A DNA stretch of 64,000 nt. Origin: Oscillospiraceae bacterium. GTDB lineage: Bacteria > Bacillota > Clostridia > Oscillospirales > CAG-272. The position numbers and the translations under genes are program-made. The stretch's first letter is position 1, and each line of letters opens with the position of its first letter. Below the pieces are notes generated by a model. It was not told where the DNA came from, did not search any database, and worked only from the letters and a program-made list of their open reading frames with translations. Positions 32,283 through 40,538 of this stretch are shown one piece after another. The stretch lies in assembly GCA_015064185.1 (NCBI GenBank), contig SVSS01000005.1:32599-96598 (forward strand). Reading direction: 5' to 3'.

Positions 32283-32657
32283 TCATATCACCAAAACAAT
32301 GCCCGAGATCAGCACCGCCGTGGCAAAGATCCGAGCAAGAATATGCGGGGTGATGCGTCGCAGAAAAATAGCACCCGTCGCACCCCCCAGCACAGCGGGC
32401 AGGATAAGCTCACACAGCGAGGCTGTTGGCAGGTGACCGCCCCTGCTGTATTGCCATACAGAAAGCACGGATAAGGGAAGCATAATGGCAATGGCTGTGG
32501 CATAAAAACTATGACCGTTTACGGGTGTTTTTCGAAAAAGCGCGCGTAGACCTATGACCACCGTAATGCCGCCGCCCGCACCCAAAAGCCCGTTTAAAAA
32601 TCCCGCGAGCAACCCTATGCCAAGCAGGGGCAATGCGGTTTTTTGAAGGTTTTTCAT
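32283..32657 (-). CDS. Half-size TauE/SafE (TSUP) family membrane protein, first of a pair
   Basis: A 124-residue protein with about four hydrophobic segments. GFLNGLLGAGGGITVVIGL (about 19-37) is the typical first TSUP repeat, and PAVLGGATGAIFLRRITPHILARIFA (about 87-112) closes the unit. With the following gene it makes one complete TSUP transporter split in two. The start is chosen at the Met after CGGAG. Confidence 0.8.
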   Translation of the reverse strand: MKNLQKTALPLLGIGLLAGFLNGLLGAGGGITVVIGLRALFRKTPVNGHSFYATAIAIMLPLSVLSVWQYSRGGHLPTASLCELILPAVLGGATGAIFLRRITPHILARIFATAVLISGIVLVI

Positions 32658-32710
32658 ACAGCAACTCCGAAAAAATAATGCAGTCGTTAAAATTAAATTA
32701 AAATTAGTCC

Positions 32711-32739
32711 TTGTATAATAAAATAAAAAATGTTATACT
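32711..32739 (+). promoter_or_regulatory. Promoter of the ftsK/spoIIIE gene
   Basis: TTGTAT and TATACT with a 17-bp spacer, about 105 bp before the start. Confidence 0.6.
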
Positions 32740-32843
32740 ATATATTGGAATTTTATCCGCCATGTATACCACCGATAGTATAACCGTTGTTGGGGCGGTA
32801 CGATACAGCGTGCGGAAATGCATTTTTTGGAAAGGAAGCAACC

Positions 32844-35800
32844 ATGCGGGAGGAACAGCAAAAGGACCGTGATCGTGTAACGCGCAGGGGCGGCACAAAA
32901 ATGTTTGGTAATTCTGCGGCACCCAAAAGTGCGGAGCGTATTCACGTCTTTGATGAGGATAGACAGGATGCACCGCGTGGCGGTCAAGGAAGCTACGATT
33001 CGCGTCGTGAGCAAGCGTATCGCGACGATGGCCGCGCGTACCGTGAGGAGCGCCGCTACCGTGACGATGATGACCGCGCATACCGCGACAGCCGTCGCTA
33101 CCGTGACGATGATGACCGTGCGTACCGTGAGGAGCGCCGCTACCGCGATGAGGATGATCGCGCGTACCGCGACAGCCGCCGCTATCGCGATGAGGATGAT
33201 CGCGCGTACCGCGAGGAGCGCCGCTACCGTGAGGAGCGTCGCTACCGTGACGATGACCGCGCGTACCGTGAGGAGCGTCGTTACCGCGAGGATGACAGCC
33301 GCCAAGGTCGCCGCTCGGGTGATGAGGGAGGGCGCACCGAGTCGCGCCGCCCGCGCAACGCGGACAAGCCCAATGCCGAGAAAAATAAAAAGCAGATGCC
33401 TGCGGCAAACACAGATCTGTTTGCGCATCAGGTCGTGCCCTATGTGATGTTTTGGGTGGCGCTGTTTGCCGCCGTTAGCTTTGTGCTGCGCGATCTTGCG
33501 GGGCTGAGCGCCTCTGCCGGTGCCTTTGGCAACTGGCTTGCAGATTTCCTTTGCGGCTTGCTTGGCATTGGCGCGTATTTGCTGCCTTTGTTTTTTGTGG
33601 TGCTCTCCCTTCGTTGGAAGCGATTTGTGCGCCAAGGGCTGCTTGGCAAAAAGCTGTTTTTGTCAACCGGCTTTCTCCTGCTGCTTTCCGGTATTATTCA
33701 CGTGTTTCAGGATATTGACCGCGCCCGCAGAATTACCGCACCGGCGATCCTGTTTGCCGAGGGCACCGCACGCAGTGGCGGCGGCTTTTTCGGTGGCTTT
33801 GTAGGTGAGTGGCTTGGCTTTTGTCTGCGCCTGCCCGGTACCTGTCTGCTTGCCATACCGCTGTTGCTGATCATTGGTATTTATCTTGTGGGTCTTACGC
33901 CCAGCGGGCTGTGGCAGCGCATCGAAGCTAAATCTAAAATGATACGGCAGCGCCGCCGTGAGGCGCGGGGGGCCAACGGTGCCAAAATTGCAGCGCCGGC
34001 TGAACGCAAGGCGCTGGGGAAGGGCACCGACGGTCAAGGACCTGCTTGGAAGGAGCCTCGCCCGCTTTCAAGATCAGGTGCTGTGATGTACGATTTTCAT
34101 GAGGATGAGCCGGAGGTTGCCATAGACCTTATAAACGATGAAACTCCTGCCGCAAGTGGCAAGGTCGAGGATGAGGCACGTGTTGCTTCCGCCTTTGAGC
34201 GCAATGCGGGGGACTCTGCCCGTGCGCGCCGCTTTGGTGGTGCGAATGAGATCCTCGATATTCCCGAGGATGAGCCTGAGATCATAGAGCCCGGCCCTGA
34301 GGCGCGCGCCATTCTTTCGCAAGCAGGGCACGTCGACGATACCAAGCGACAGGTTGAGGAGCTCCTTCGTGACATGGAGCGTGCAGCAGAAGAGGAAAAG
34401 CCCCTGTCTGCACCTGTAAGCTCTACTGCTCAGGCAAGCGCCCGTGTCGAAGAGAGTGAGCAGGGGCAATACTATGCGCCCTTTGCGCTTCCCGTTCGCC
34501 CAGAGCCGCGCCGTGAGCGTGCGGGGGAGCAGGATCGCTCTCATATTGTGATCGCTCCTCATGCCAAGGATGACACCATGTCGCAGGCAACTGCGGTGCC
34601 GGATGAGATAGTGTCCGATGTTACTGAAAGCATAGAGGATGAGGAGTGCCTTGGCAACATGCAAGCAACACCCTATCGCCCTGTGCAGCCCCTTACCGCT
34701 GCAGCTGCGTGTGCTTCGGCAGCCCCTGCATATGAGGCACGTGTGACGGCTTCTGATGCCTTTTCTTTGCTGAAAGAGGAAGAGGCTCCTGCGGAAGCGG
34801 TAGAGCCTGCCACACCCAAGCGTGAAGCAGTTGACACTGTAAGCGATTGGCAAAACGAAAGGGATGCGGCACCTGCACCTTCTTTAAGCAGTATAATTGA
34901 CAGCCTGTTTGAGGCGGATGAGGATGAGCAGGAAGAGCCTGCCACGGTAAGCGAGCCTGTCAGCGCGCGCCCCTCGATCGTTTTTGATGAGCCTGCCTCC
35001 TTTATTGAGGATGATGAGGCTGAGGATGATATTGCTATGCCCATGCCCGGTGTTTCTGCCGTGCGTGAGCGCGTAGAGCCGATGTCGGCACCGTCCTTTG
35101 CGCCTGCCTCCTTTACAGCACCCACGCCCGCACGTTATGAGGCGCCTCAGCGAGCTGTGCCTGTTGTCAAGGCGGAGCCTGTGCGTGATGAGAAGCCCCA
35201 AGCACCTGTGGCGGTGAGGAAGGAATATGTAAAGCCGCCCCTCACGCTTCTTAACGAGGACAAAAATCTGCGCAACGATGACTTTTATGAGGAAATAGAG
35301 GAAACCAAGCAGATCCTGCGAGATACGCTTGAGAGCTTTAACATTCATATTCAGGATGAGGTCGCGTATTCGCACGGACCTTCTGTTACGCGCTATGAGC
35401 TGCGCCCCGTTGCGGGCACGAGCGTGCGATCGGTGACCAACCGCATTGAGGATATTTCGCTCAACCTTGCTTCCTTGGTGCGTATTGAGGCGCCTATCCC
35501 CGGCAAGCCCGCCATCGGTATTGAGGTGCCCAACAAGGTGCGCGAAACCGTTTATATGCGCACCATGCTGGAATCCCCCGAATTTAAAAGCTCGACCGAG
35601 CCGCTTGAGGTGCCCTTAGGGCTTGACGTTGGCGGTGCGGTGAAAATGTGCAATCTTGCCAAAATGCCGCACCTTTTGATTGCGGGTACAACGGGCTCGG
35701 GTAAATCGGTCTGCATCAACTCGATCCTTGTGAGCCTTATTTATAAGACCTCGCCCGAGGATCTCAGGCTCATTCTCATCGACCCCAAGCAGATCGAATT

Positions 35801-36743
35801 TGCGCCTTACGAGCACGTGCCGCATCTTTATATGCCCATTGTTACCGATATGCAGCGCGCCGCAGGTGCGCTAGCCTGTGCGGTACAGGAGATGGAGCGC
35901 CGCTTTAGCCTGATCAGAGATGTTGGCGTGCGTAACATTGAGGCATATAACGAGGCGGTGAAAAATGACCCCGACCGCGAGCATTTGCCGTATATGGTCA
36001 TTGTGATCGACGAGTTTGCCGACCTTAAGATGAGCTGCTCGAACAATGACCCCGAAAACTTTACCTGCCGTATTGCGCAAAAGGCGCGTGCTGCGGGCAT
36101 TCATCTGATCATCGGTACACAGCGCCCCTCTGTTGATGTAATTACGGGTAAGCTGAAGACCAATATTCCTTCCCGTATCGCCTTTATGGTAAAGCAGCAG
36201 GTAGACTCGCGTACCATTCTCGATGCCAACGGCGCGGAATCGCTGACGGGTCGCGGCGATATGCTGTATATGCCCAGCAACTCCTCTGACAAGGCGCCCA
36301 ACCGTGTGCAGGGTGCATTTGTTTCGGACGGTGAGCTTGAGCGTGTGATCTCTTATGTGCGTAAGAATAACGATCCCGTGCAGTACAACCAAGCGTTTAT
36401 GGATCAGATCGAAATTGAAATGGCGAAATCGCAAAGCAATGGCAAAAAGAACGATCTTGATGATTTTGCCGATGAGGGTGACGGCAACGAGGATCCCAAA
36501 TTTGTGGAGGCTGTTAAGCTTGCGATCGAAACCCAAAAGGTGGCGACCTCGCTCTTACAGCGCCGCCTTGGCGTTGGCTACGGCCGTGCCGCTAAGATCA
36601 TTGACCGTATGGAGGAGCTTGGCCTTGTCAGTGCCCCTGACGGCAACAAGCCCCGCCAGATCCTGCCTGCCGCGCAAGGGTATCTCAACCATATGGCGGC
36701 TGAGGAGGAGGGCGGCAGTGACGAGTTTAACGATTATCGGTAA
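32844..36743 (+). CDS. ftsK: DNA translocase FtsK/SpoIIIE with a repetitive charged N-terminus
   Basis: A 1299-residue protein. Residues about 58-160 consist of tandem 14-residue units of the type RAYREERRYRDDDD, rich in Arg, Asp, Glu and Tyr. About 190-345 holds four membrane helices, and a long acidic, Pro/Ala-rich linker runs to about 790. The motor has GTTGSGKS (Walker A, about 950), IVIDEFADLK (Walker B) and TQRPSVDVITG. The gamma domain has LLQRRLGVGYGRAAKI near 1245. Such proteins pump chromosomal DNA through the division or sporulation septum. The start at 32844 fits AAAGGA. The charged repeats are unusual and may bind partners or phase-separate (speculation). Confidence 0.95.
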   Translation: MREEQQKDRDRVTRRGGTKMFGNSAAPKSAERIHVFDEDRQDAPRGGQGSYDSRREQAYRDDGRAYREERRYRDDDDRAYRDSRRYRDDDDRAYREERRYRDEDDRAYRDSRRYRDEDDRAYREERRYREERRYRDDDRAYREERRYREDDSRQGRRSGDEGGRTESRRPRNADKPNAEKNKKQMPAANTDLFAHQVVPYVMFWVALFAAVSFVLRDLAGLSASAGAFGNWLADFLCGLLGIGAYLLPLFFVVLSLRWKRFVRQGLLGKKLFLSTGFLLLLSGIIHVFQDIDRARRITAPAILFAEGTARSGGGFFGGFVGEWLGFCLRLPGTCLLAIPLLLIIGIYLVGLTPSGLWQRIEAKSKMIRQRRREARGANGAKIAAPAERKALGKGTDGQGPAWKEPRPLSRSGAVMYDFHEDEPEVAIDLINDETPAASGKVEDEARVASAFERNAGDSARARRFGGANEILDIPEDEPEIIEPGPEARAILSQAGHVDDTKRQVEELLRDMERAAEEEKPLSAPVSSTAQASARVEESEQGQYYAPFALPVRPEPRRERAGEQDRSHIVIAPHAKDDTMSQATAVPDEIVSDVTESIEDEECLGNMQATPYRPVQPLTAAAACASAAPAYEARVTASDAFSLLKEEEAPAEAVEPATPKREAVDTVSDWQNERDAAPAPSLSSIIDSLFEADEDEQEEPATVSEPVSARPSIVFDEPASFIEDDEAEDDIAMPMPGVSAVRERVEPMSAPSFAPASFTAPTPARYEAPQRAVPVVKAEPVRDEKPQAPVAVRKEYVKPPLTLLNEDKNLRNDDFYEEIEETKQILRDTLESFNIHIQDEVAYSHGPSVTRYELRPVAGTSVRSVTNRIEDISLNLASLVRIEAPIPGKPAIGIEVPNKVRETVYMRTMLESPEFKSSTEPLEVPLGLDVGGAVKMCNLAKMPHLLIAGTTGSGKSVCINSILVSLIYKTSPEDLRLILIDPKQIEFAPYEHVPHLYMPIVTDMQRAAGALACAVQEMERRFSLIRDVGVRNIEAYNEAVKNDPDREHLPYMVIVIDEFADLKMSCSNNDPENFTCRIAQKARAAGIHLIIGTQRPSVDVITGKLKTNIPSRIAFMVKQQVDSRTILDANGAESLTGRGDMLYMPSNSSDKAPNRVQGAFVSDGELERVISYVRKNNDPVQYNQAFMDQIEIEMAKSQSNGKKNDLDDFADEGDGNEDPKFVEAVKLAIETQKVATSLLQRRLGVGYGRAAKIIDRMEELGLVSAPDGNKPRQILPAAQGYLNHMAAEEEGGSDEFNDYR
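33016..33306 (+). repeat. 42-bp coding tandem repeat in ftsK
   Basis: About six to seven units of roughly 42 bp encode alternating RAYREERRYRDDDD and RAYRDSRRYRDEDD. Units differ mainly by synonymous or D/E changes. Such repeats can change length by slippage. Confidence 0.9.
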
Positions 36744-36749
36744 TGTAAC

Positions 36750-36785
36750 AAAAAGCACCCGCAAGGCGTTGCCTTGCGGGTGCTT
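36750..36785 (-). terminator. Terminator of rnpB
   Basis: AAGCACCCGCAAGGC pairs with GCCTTGCGGGTGCTT, followed by TTTTT on the minus strand. It lies just past the ftsK stop. Confidence 0.8.
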
Positions 36786-36789
36786 ATGA

Positions 36790-37144
36790 GAACTTCACCG
36801 ATAAGCCGGGTTCTGTCGTGAACGGCCATCTATCTGCGATCTGCGTCGCCGCAGACCTTCGGGATCGCTCCCGTGCCACCCGGGGGAATATGTCGGGCAA
36901 ACATCCCCCATGCGGTGTTGCTTCGGATAGGGTTTACAGCAAACCTATGTTACCATAGGAGTGGGTGAGCTCTTACCTCGCCTTTCCATCCTTACCTCGC
37001 GTGAGCGAGGCGGTTTATTTCTGTTGCACTTTCCCGGCAGTCACCTGCGGCTGACGTTATCAGCTATCCTGCCCTATGAAGCCCGGACTTTCCTCACGGT
37101 AATACCTTTCGGCACCATACCGCGCGGCCGTTTGATGAAGTTCC
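36790..37144 (-). ncRNA. rnpB: RNase P RNA, bacterial type A
   Basis: The minus strand begins with GAACTTCA, which pairs with TGAAGTTC at the 3' end as helix P1. Conserved blocks are GAGGAAAGTCCGGGC near the 5' end and GAACCCGGCTTATCGG near the 3' end, with ACAGAAAT...-type central sequence. The length of about 355 nt fits. The RNA is the catalytic subunit that matures tRNA 5' ends. A perfect promoter precedes it. Confidence 0.95.
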
Positions 37145-37149
37145 GAAAT

Positions 37150-37178
37150 ATTATATCACGCACGCCCCTTTTTGTCAA
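37150..37178 (-). promoter_or_regulatory. Promoter of rnpB
   Basis: TTGACA and TATAAT on the minus strand with a 17-bp spacer, full consensus, about 6 bp from the RNA 5' end. Confidence 0.9.
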
Positions 37179-37201
37179 GTGAGGGGCCTTAAAGGAGAAA
37201 T

Positions 37202-38092
37202 ATGACTTTTCTCGAATATTATTTGCAAATTCTGATATTCACCGCCGCCCTGCCGCTTGGCTTTGGGCTTGCCGTGTATTTTTGCTACCGCGCCTTTTGC
37301 GCGCTTGTCGGGTGCGGTCGAGGCAAGCCGATCCTGTTTTTTTTGCACGTGATCCTCACACCCGTTCGTGAGTTTGCGCATTTGGTGGCGTGTATCGTTT
37401 CTTTTCATCGGGTGAGTGATTTTTGCTTGCTGAACCCTTACGACCCCGAGGGAGAGATCGGATTTGTAGAGCATTCCTATAATCGAAAAAATCCCGTTGC
37501 GGTGTTTGGTAATTATCTTTTTGCCATGCTGCCCGCGGTGCTGGGGCTCTTTCTTTCCATGGTAGTGGTAATGGTTTGCTTTCGCGGTGTGTTTGGAGAT
37601 CTTTCGCGTGAGGTGGCAGCACTTGTGGATGCCGAGGCAGGCTTTGGCGAATACGCAAGGGTTGCGCTTGATTTCTTTCCCGCGATGTTTCGTGATGCCA
37701 CAAGCGGTATCTTTGCCAAGATCGTAGGATGCCTCTTGCTGTTGTTGATCAGCCTTGGTGTTTATGTTTCTCTTGATGATCTTTACAGCGCTTTTTCGGG
37801 CATGCTTCTTTACGCGGTGCTTGCCATGGTGTTTGCGGGTGTCACGGCGCTTTTTGATGCGCGCTCCCGCCGCTTGATCCTCACCTGGCTGCGCACCTTT
37901 TCCACAGGCGTGACCGCCCTTTATACCGTGGTGCTTATTTTTGCGCTTGCGGCACTGTTTTTCGGTTTTTTGGTATTTTTGTATCGGACCTTCTTTGGAG
38001 AAGGGAAGGCACAGCTGCCTGTGTACGTGGATCAACGATCCGATACAGAAGATGATGACGATGATGATTACGGCGATGACCGATATCAATAA
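37202..38092 (+). CDS. Membrane protein resembling a degenerate HExxH membrane protease family
   Basis: A 296-residue polytopic protein with hydrophobic segments at about 10-32, 38-60, 98-125, 170-190, 197-220 and 240-262, and an Asp-rich tail. The segment TPVREFAHLVACIVSFHRV with a later GFVEHSYNRKNPVAVFGNYLFAMLP resembles a clostridial membrane family in which I recall the motif TPVHELGH and a following HSYNP block. Here the first His is Arg and the Gly is Ala, so a zinc protease site would be broken. Function is unknown. AAAGGAG precedes the start. The next gene begins 16 bases downstream, so they form an operon. Confidence 0.7.
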   Translation: MTFLEYYLQILIFTAALPLGFGLAVYFCYRAFCALVGCGRGKPILFFLHVILTPVREFAHLVACIVSFHRVSDFCLLNPYDPEGEIGFVEHSYNRKNPVAVFGNYLFAMLPAVLGLFLSMVVVMVCFRGVFGDLSREVAALVDAEAGFGEYARVALDFFPAMFRDATSGIFAKIVGCLLLLLISLGVYVSLDDLYSAFSGMLLYAVLAMVFAGVTALFDARSRRLILTWLRTFSTGVTALYTVVLIFALAALFFGFLVFLYRTFFGEGKAQLPVYVDQRSDTEDDDDDDYGDDRYQ

Positions 38093-38108
38093 TTAAAAGG
38101 AGGTCTAT

Positions 38109-38813
38109 ATGCAAAAATTAATGAAAAATTGGGTGTTTACCATGATCACCTGCATTTTGCTGTCTGTGCTGACGGTTATCATGCTGCTTGGTGCCTTTGA
38201 GGTAAAGGGCTTTACGCTTGCACAGGATATTTTACATTTGCTGGTGGCAGTGGTGCTTGGTATCTATATTATTTTTACGCTTTTCCCTATGATCGTGCAT
38301 TATCGGGGCGTGCCGCAGCTTTTTGTGGGTGTGGAGATCGTGCTTTTGATCATTGCTATGGTGGCGCTTGTGTTTGCGCAGGTCAACGTGCCGTTCTTTT
38401 CCTCCTTGCAGGTGTGCTCGGTGGTCGGCCTTGCCATTTGGCTGCGCGGTGCGGTAGAGACCATACATGCCTATACGCTGCAGGGCACGCAGGGCAAAAA
38501 GAAGACGCCGCTTTGGGCACTCTGCCTTTACATATTGCTTTCCGCCTTTGGTGTGTGGCAGATGGCCAATCCCACCATTGAGGATAAGCACTTCCTCTTT
38601 GTAATCGGCGGTGTTTCGCTTGTGATGGCAGTGATCTTTGGCTATGCAACGGCGCAAAACCGCAAGGCTGCGTACGGCGGCAAGAAAAAGAAAAAGAAGG
38701 CGAAGAAGGGGAGCGAGGATAGCAAGCCCGTGGCGGCACTCGAGGAGCCCAAGCCTGTTGTGGCAGAAAAAGAGCCCGTGGCGGCTGTTACGGTAACCGA
38801 TGAAAAGCAGTAA
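38109..38813 (+). CDS. Membrane protein with a Lys-rich tail, unknown function
   Basis: I do not recognise this 234-residue protein. It has about six hydrophobic segments between residues 10 and 180, followed by a highly basic stretch GGKKKKKKAKKG (about 191-202) and an acidic Pro/Val tail. AAGGAGG lies before the start. It sits between two membrane-related genes in one operon and overlaps the sugar-transferase gene by 14 bases, which suggests coupled synthesis. A role in envelope biogenesis is inferred from context only. Confidence 0.7.
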   Translation: MQKLMKNWVFTMITCILLSVLTVIMLLGAFEVKGFTLAQDILHLLVAVVLGIYIIFTLFPMIVHYRGVPQLFVGVEIVLLIIAMVALVFAQVNVPFFSSLQVCSVVGLAIWLRGAVETIHAYTLQGTQGKKKTPLWALCLYILLSAFGVWQMANPTIEDKHFLFVIGGVSLVMAVIFGYATAQNRKAAYGGKKKKKKAKKGSEDSKPVAALEEPKPVVAEKEPVAAVTVTDEKQ

Positions 38814-39489
38814 CCTTCAAGAAATAAGCGTGCGCCGCCAAAATGGCTTTTTTAAGCGATTGGCTGATATTGCGGTGGCGCTGCCGCTGACACTTTTATC
38901 CCTTCCCGTTGGCGTACTTTTGGGGCTGCTGATCCTGTTGCGTGATCCCGGCAATCCCTTTTACTGTCAGCGCCGTGTGGGGCGCGACGGCAAGGTGCTT
39001 ACCATACTCAAATTTCGCACCATGAAGCGACATTCCGATGAGGTGGAGCGTGTGCTCTCGCCAGAGGCGCTTGCGATCTATCGGCGCGAATATAAATTGA
39101 TGGATGATCCGCGCCTGATCGGTTATCGCAAAGAGGGCGATGGCAGTCGTTGCTTTGGTGCGATCTTGCGTCGTACCTCTCTTGATGAGCTGCCTCAGCT
39201 TTGGTGGAACGTGTTGCTGCGCGGCAATATGTCGCTGGTGGGTCCGCGTCCCATCCTAAAAGAAGAATTAGAGCAGCATTATACAAGTGAAGAACAAAAA
39301 GCACTGCTTTCGGTAAAGCCGGGACTTACCGGATACTGGCAGGCGTATGCGCGAAACGCCGCCTGCTATGAGAATGGCGAGCGTCAGCAAATGGAGCTTT
39401 ACTATGTCAAAAACCGTTCATTTGGGCTTGACCTTAAGATCCTTTTTCGCACCGTTGTCGCGGTTATCACCAAAGCAGGGGCGAAATAA
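38800..39489 (+). CDS. Undecaprenyl-phosphate sugar phosphotransferase (bacterial sugar transferase)
   Basis: A 229-residue member of the WbaP/PglC/WcaJ catalytic family. It has the reentrant membrane helix (about 22-45) followed by DPGNPFYCQRRVGRDGK, LKFRTMK, RTSLDELPQLWWNVL and GNMSLVGPRPI, with late KPGLTGYWQ. These enzymes transfer a sugar phosphate from a nucleotide sugar to undecaprenyl phosphate at the inner face of the membrane, starting glycan synthesis. Its length is that of the minimal PglC-like catalytic unit. It is the last gene of the operon. The sugar is unknown, and no other glycan genes lie nearby. Confidence 0.92.
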   Translation: MKSSNLQEISVRRQNGFFKRLADIAVALPLTLLSLPVGVLLGLLILLRDPGNPFYCQRRVGRDGKVLTILKFRTMKRHSDEVERVLSPEALAIYRREYKLMDDPRLIGYRKEGDGSRCFGAILRRTSLDELPQLWWNVLLRGNMSLVGPRPILKEELEQHYTSEEQKALLSVKPGLTGYWQAYARNAACYENGERQQMELYYVKNRSFGLDLKILFRTVVAVITKAGAK

Positions 39490-39506
39490 GCCTATATTTG
39501 AAGATA

Positions 39507-39538
39507 AAAAAGAACACCGCCGCGGCGGTGTTCTTTTT
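39507..39538. terminator. Palindromic terminator, left flank of the LysR module
   Basis: AAAAAGAACACCGC pairs with GCGGTGTTCTTTTT. The 32-bp core is identical to the terminator at 42281-42314. It serves the sugar-transferase operon and the convergent lysR gene. Confidence 0.9.
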
Positions 39539-40406
39539 ATGTGTTTGTAAGCGAAAGCTCATGATCGCATTCATGGTGCAATAGTGTCAAAAAGCTTTTA
39601 ATGTGCTCCAAAGCATATACGTTGGAATTTTTATATACGTATGTCGTTCGTTTGTAATTGTCGATCTTTTTTAACACGACTTGATCTGAAAATTGACCGC
39701 GCCAAGATACAGACGGAACAAGGGATATGCCAAGCCCGAGCTCGATGCATTTACGGATATAATACGGATCATCACTGTGTATCACGATACGGGGAGAAAA
39801 TCCCATATCATCACATATTTTTTGCGTAATAGAATAAAGGCTACTGTTTTTATTTGTGCAAATAAAGGGCTTGCCCACAAGGTCTGTCGGATCGATAACA
39901 TCTTTTTTTGACAGAGGATCGTCTTTGTGTATGGCGAGCAGTATGTCTTCACTCAGCAGCTCCTCGCGGGGCATATCGAGCTTCCACATAGGTGTGTCGG
40001 ATATAACAAGGTCCACTTGCTCGGCATCCGGTGAGAGGAGATATTTCGTAACGATCTCTGTGTCGGGATAGAGCTTGCTGAACTTTTCTACCGTTTGCAT
40101 GATGATACGGCGGTTTATGTATATGGACAAATTTATTTTTTTCGCTGCGCTGCGCTCGCCAATGCTTTTTTGCGCCTCGTCGATAAGTGAGAGCGCGGCT
40201 TTTATCCTTTCCTCAAAAAGAATGCCGCTTTCATTCAGTTTTATTTTATTGGCATGTCTTGTGAAAAGAGCTACGCCAAGCTCCTTTTCAAGCCGCTTGA
40301 TGCTCTGCGATACGGCGGAGGGCGGTACGTAAAATTTTTTTGCCGTTTCGGAAAAATTTTGCGTGGCGGCCGCATCCATAAAATATTTTAGCTGTAAAAG
40401 CTCCAT
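39537..40406 (-). CDS. LysR-family transcriptional regulator
   Basis: A 289-residue regulator. Residues 1-60 form the winged helix-turn-helix (LKYFMDAAATQNFSETAKKFYVPPSAVSQSIKRLEKELG). Residues about 88-285 form the two-lobed effector-binding domain. It is divergent from an AEC carrier and esterase pair, the usual arrangement for a LysR protein that activates its neighbours in response to a transported metabolite. A symmetric site lies at 40441-40466 in the shared promoter region. GGAAGGTGAC precedes the start. The effector is unknown. Confidence 0.93.
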   Translation of the reverse strand: MELLQLKYFMDAAATQNFSETAKKFYVPPSAVSQSIKRLEKELGVALFTRHANKIKLNESGILFEERIKAALSLIDEAQKSIGERSAAKKINLSIYINRRIIMQTVEKFSKLYPDTEIVTKYLLSPDAEQVDLVISDTPMWKLDMPREELLSEDILLAIHKDDPLSKKDVIDPTDLVGKPFICTNKNSSLYSITQKICDDMGFSPRIVIHSDDPYYIRKCIELGLGISLVPSVSWRGQFSDQVVLKKIDNYKRTTYVYKNSNVYALEHIKSFLTLLHHECDHELSLTNT

Positions 40407-40440
40407 AACGTCACCTTCCTTTCGTATATTCTATCACAAT

Positions 40441-40466
40441 GTACTATAACTTTCAAGTGATAGTAC
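40441..40466. promoter_or_regulatory. Probable LysR operator
   Basis: GTACTAT and ATAGTAC form a perfect inverted repeat with a 12-bp spacer. The centre lies about 66 bp upstream of the likely start point of the AEC promoter, the classic position of a LysR recognition site. Confidence 0.7.
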
Positions 40467-40483
40467 GATAATTTATCTTATTA

Positions 40484-40512
40484 TTTACATTTCAGTAGAT
40501 CCGTGATAAAAT
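40484..40512 (+). promoter_or_regulatory. Promoter of the AEC carrier operon
   Basis: TTTACA and TAAAAT with a 17-bp spacer, downstream of the LysR site. Confidence 0.7.
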
Positions 40513-40538
40513 GTACGTGCTAAAGGAGGATATCATAG

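Noticed and set aside
32733..33635. A 300-codon minus-strand frame with hydrophobic repeats opposite the ftsK N-terminus
   Set aside because: The alternating hydrophobic pattern is the antisense reading of the Arg/Asp/Tyr repeat, and no promoter or ribosome site is present.
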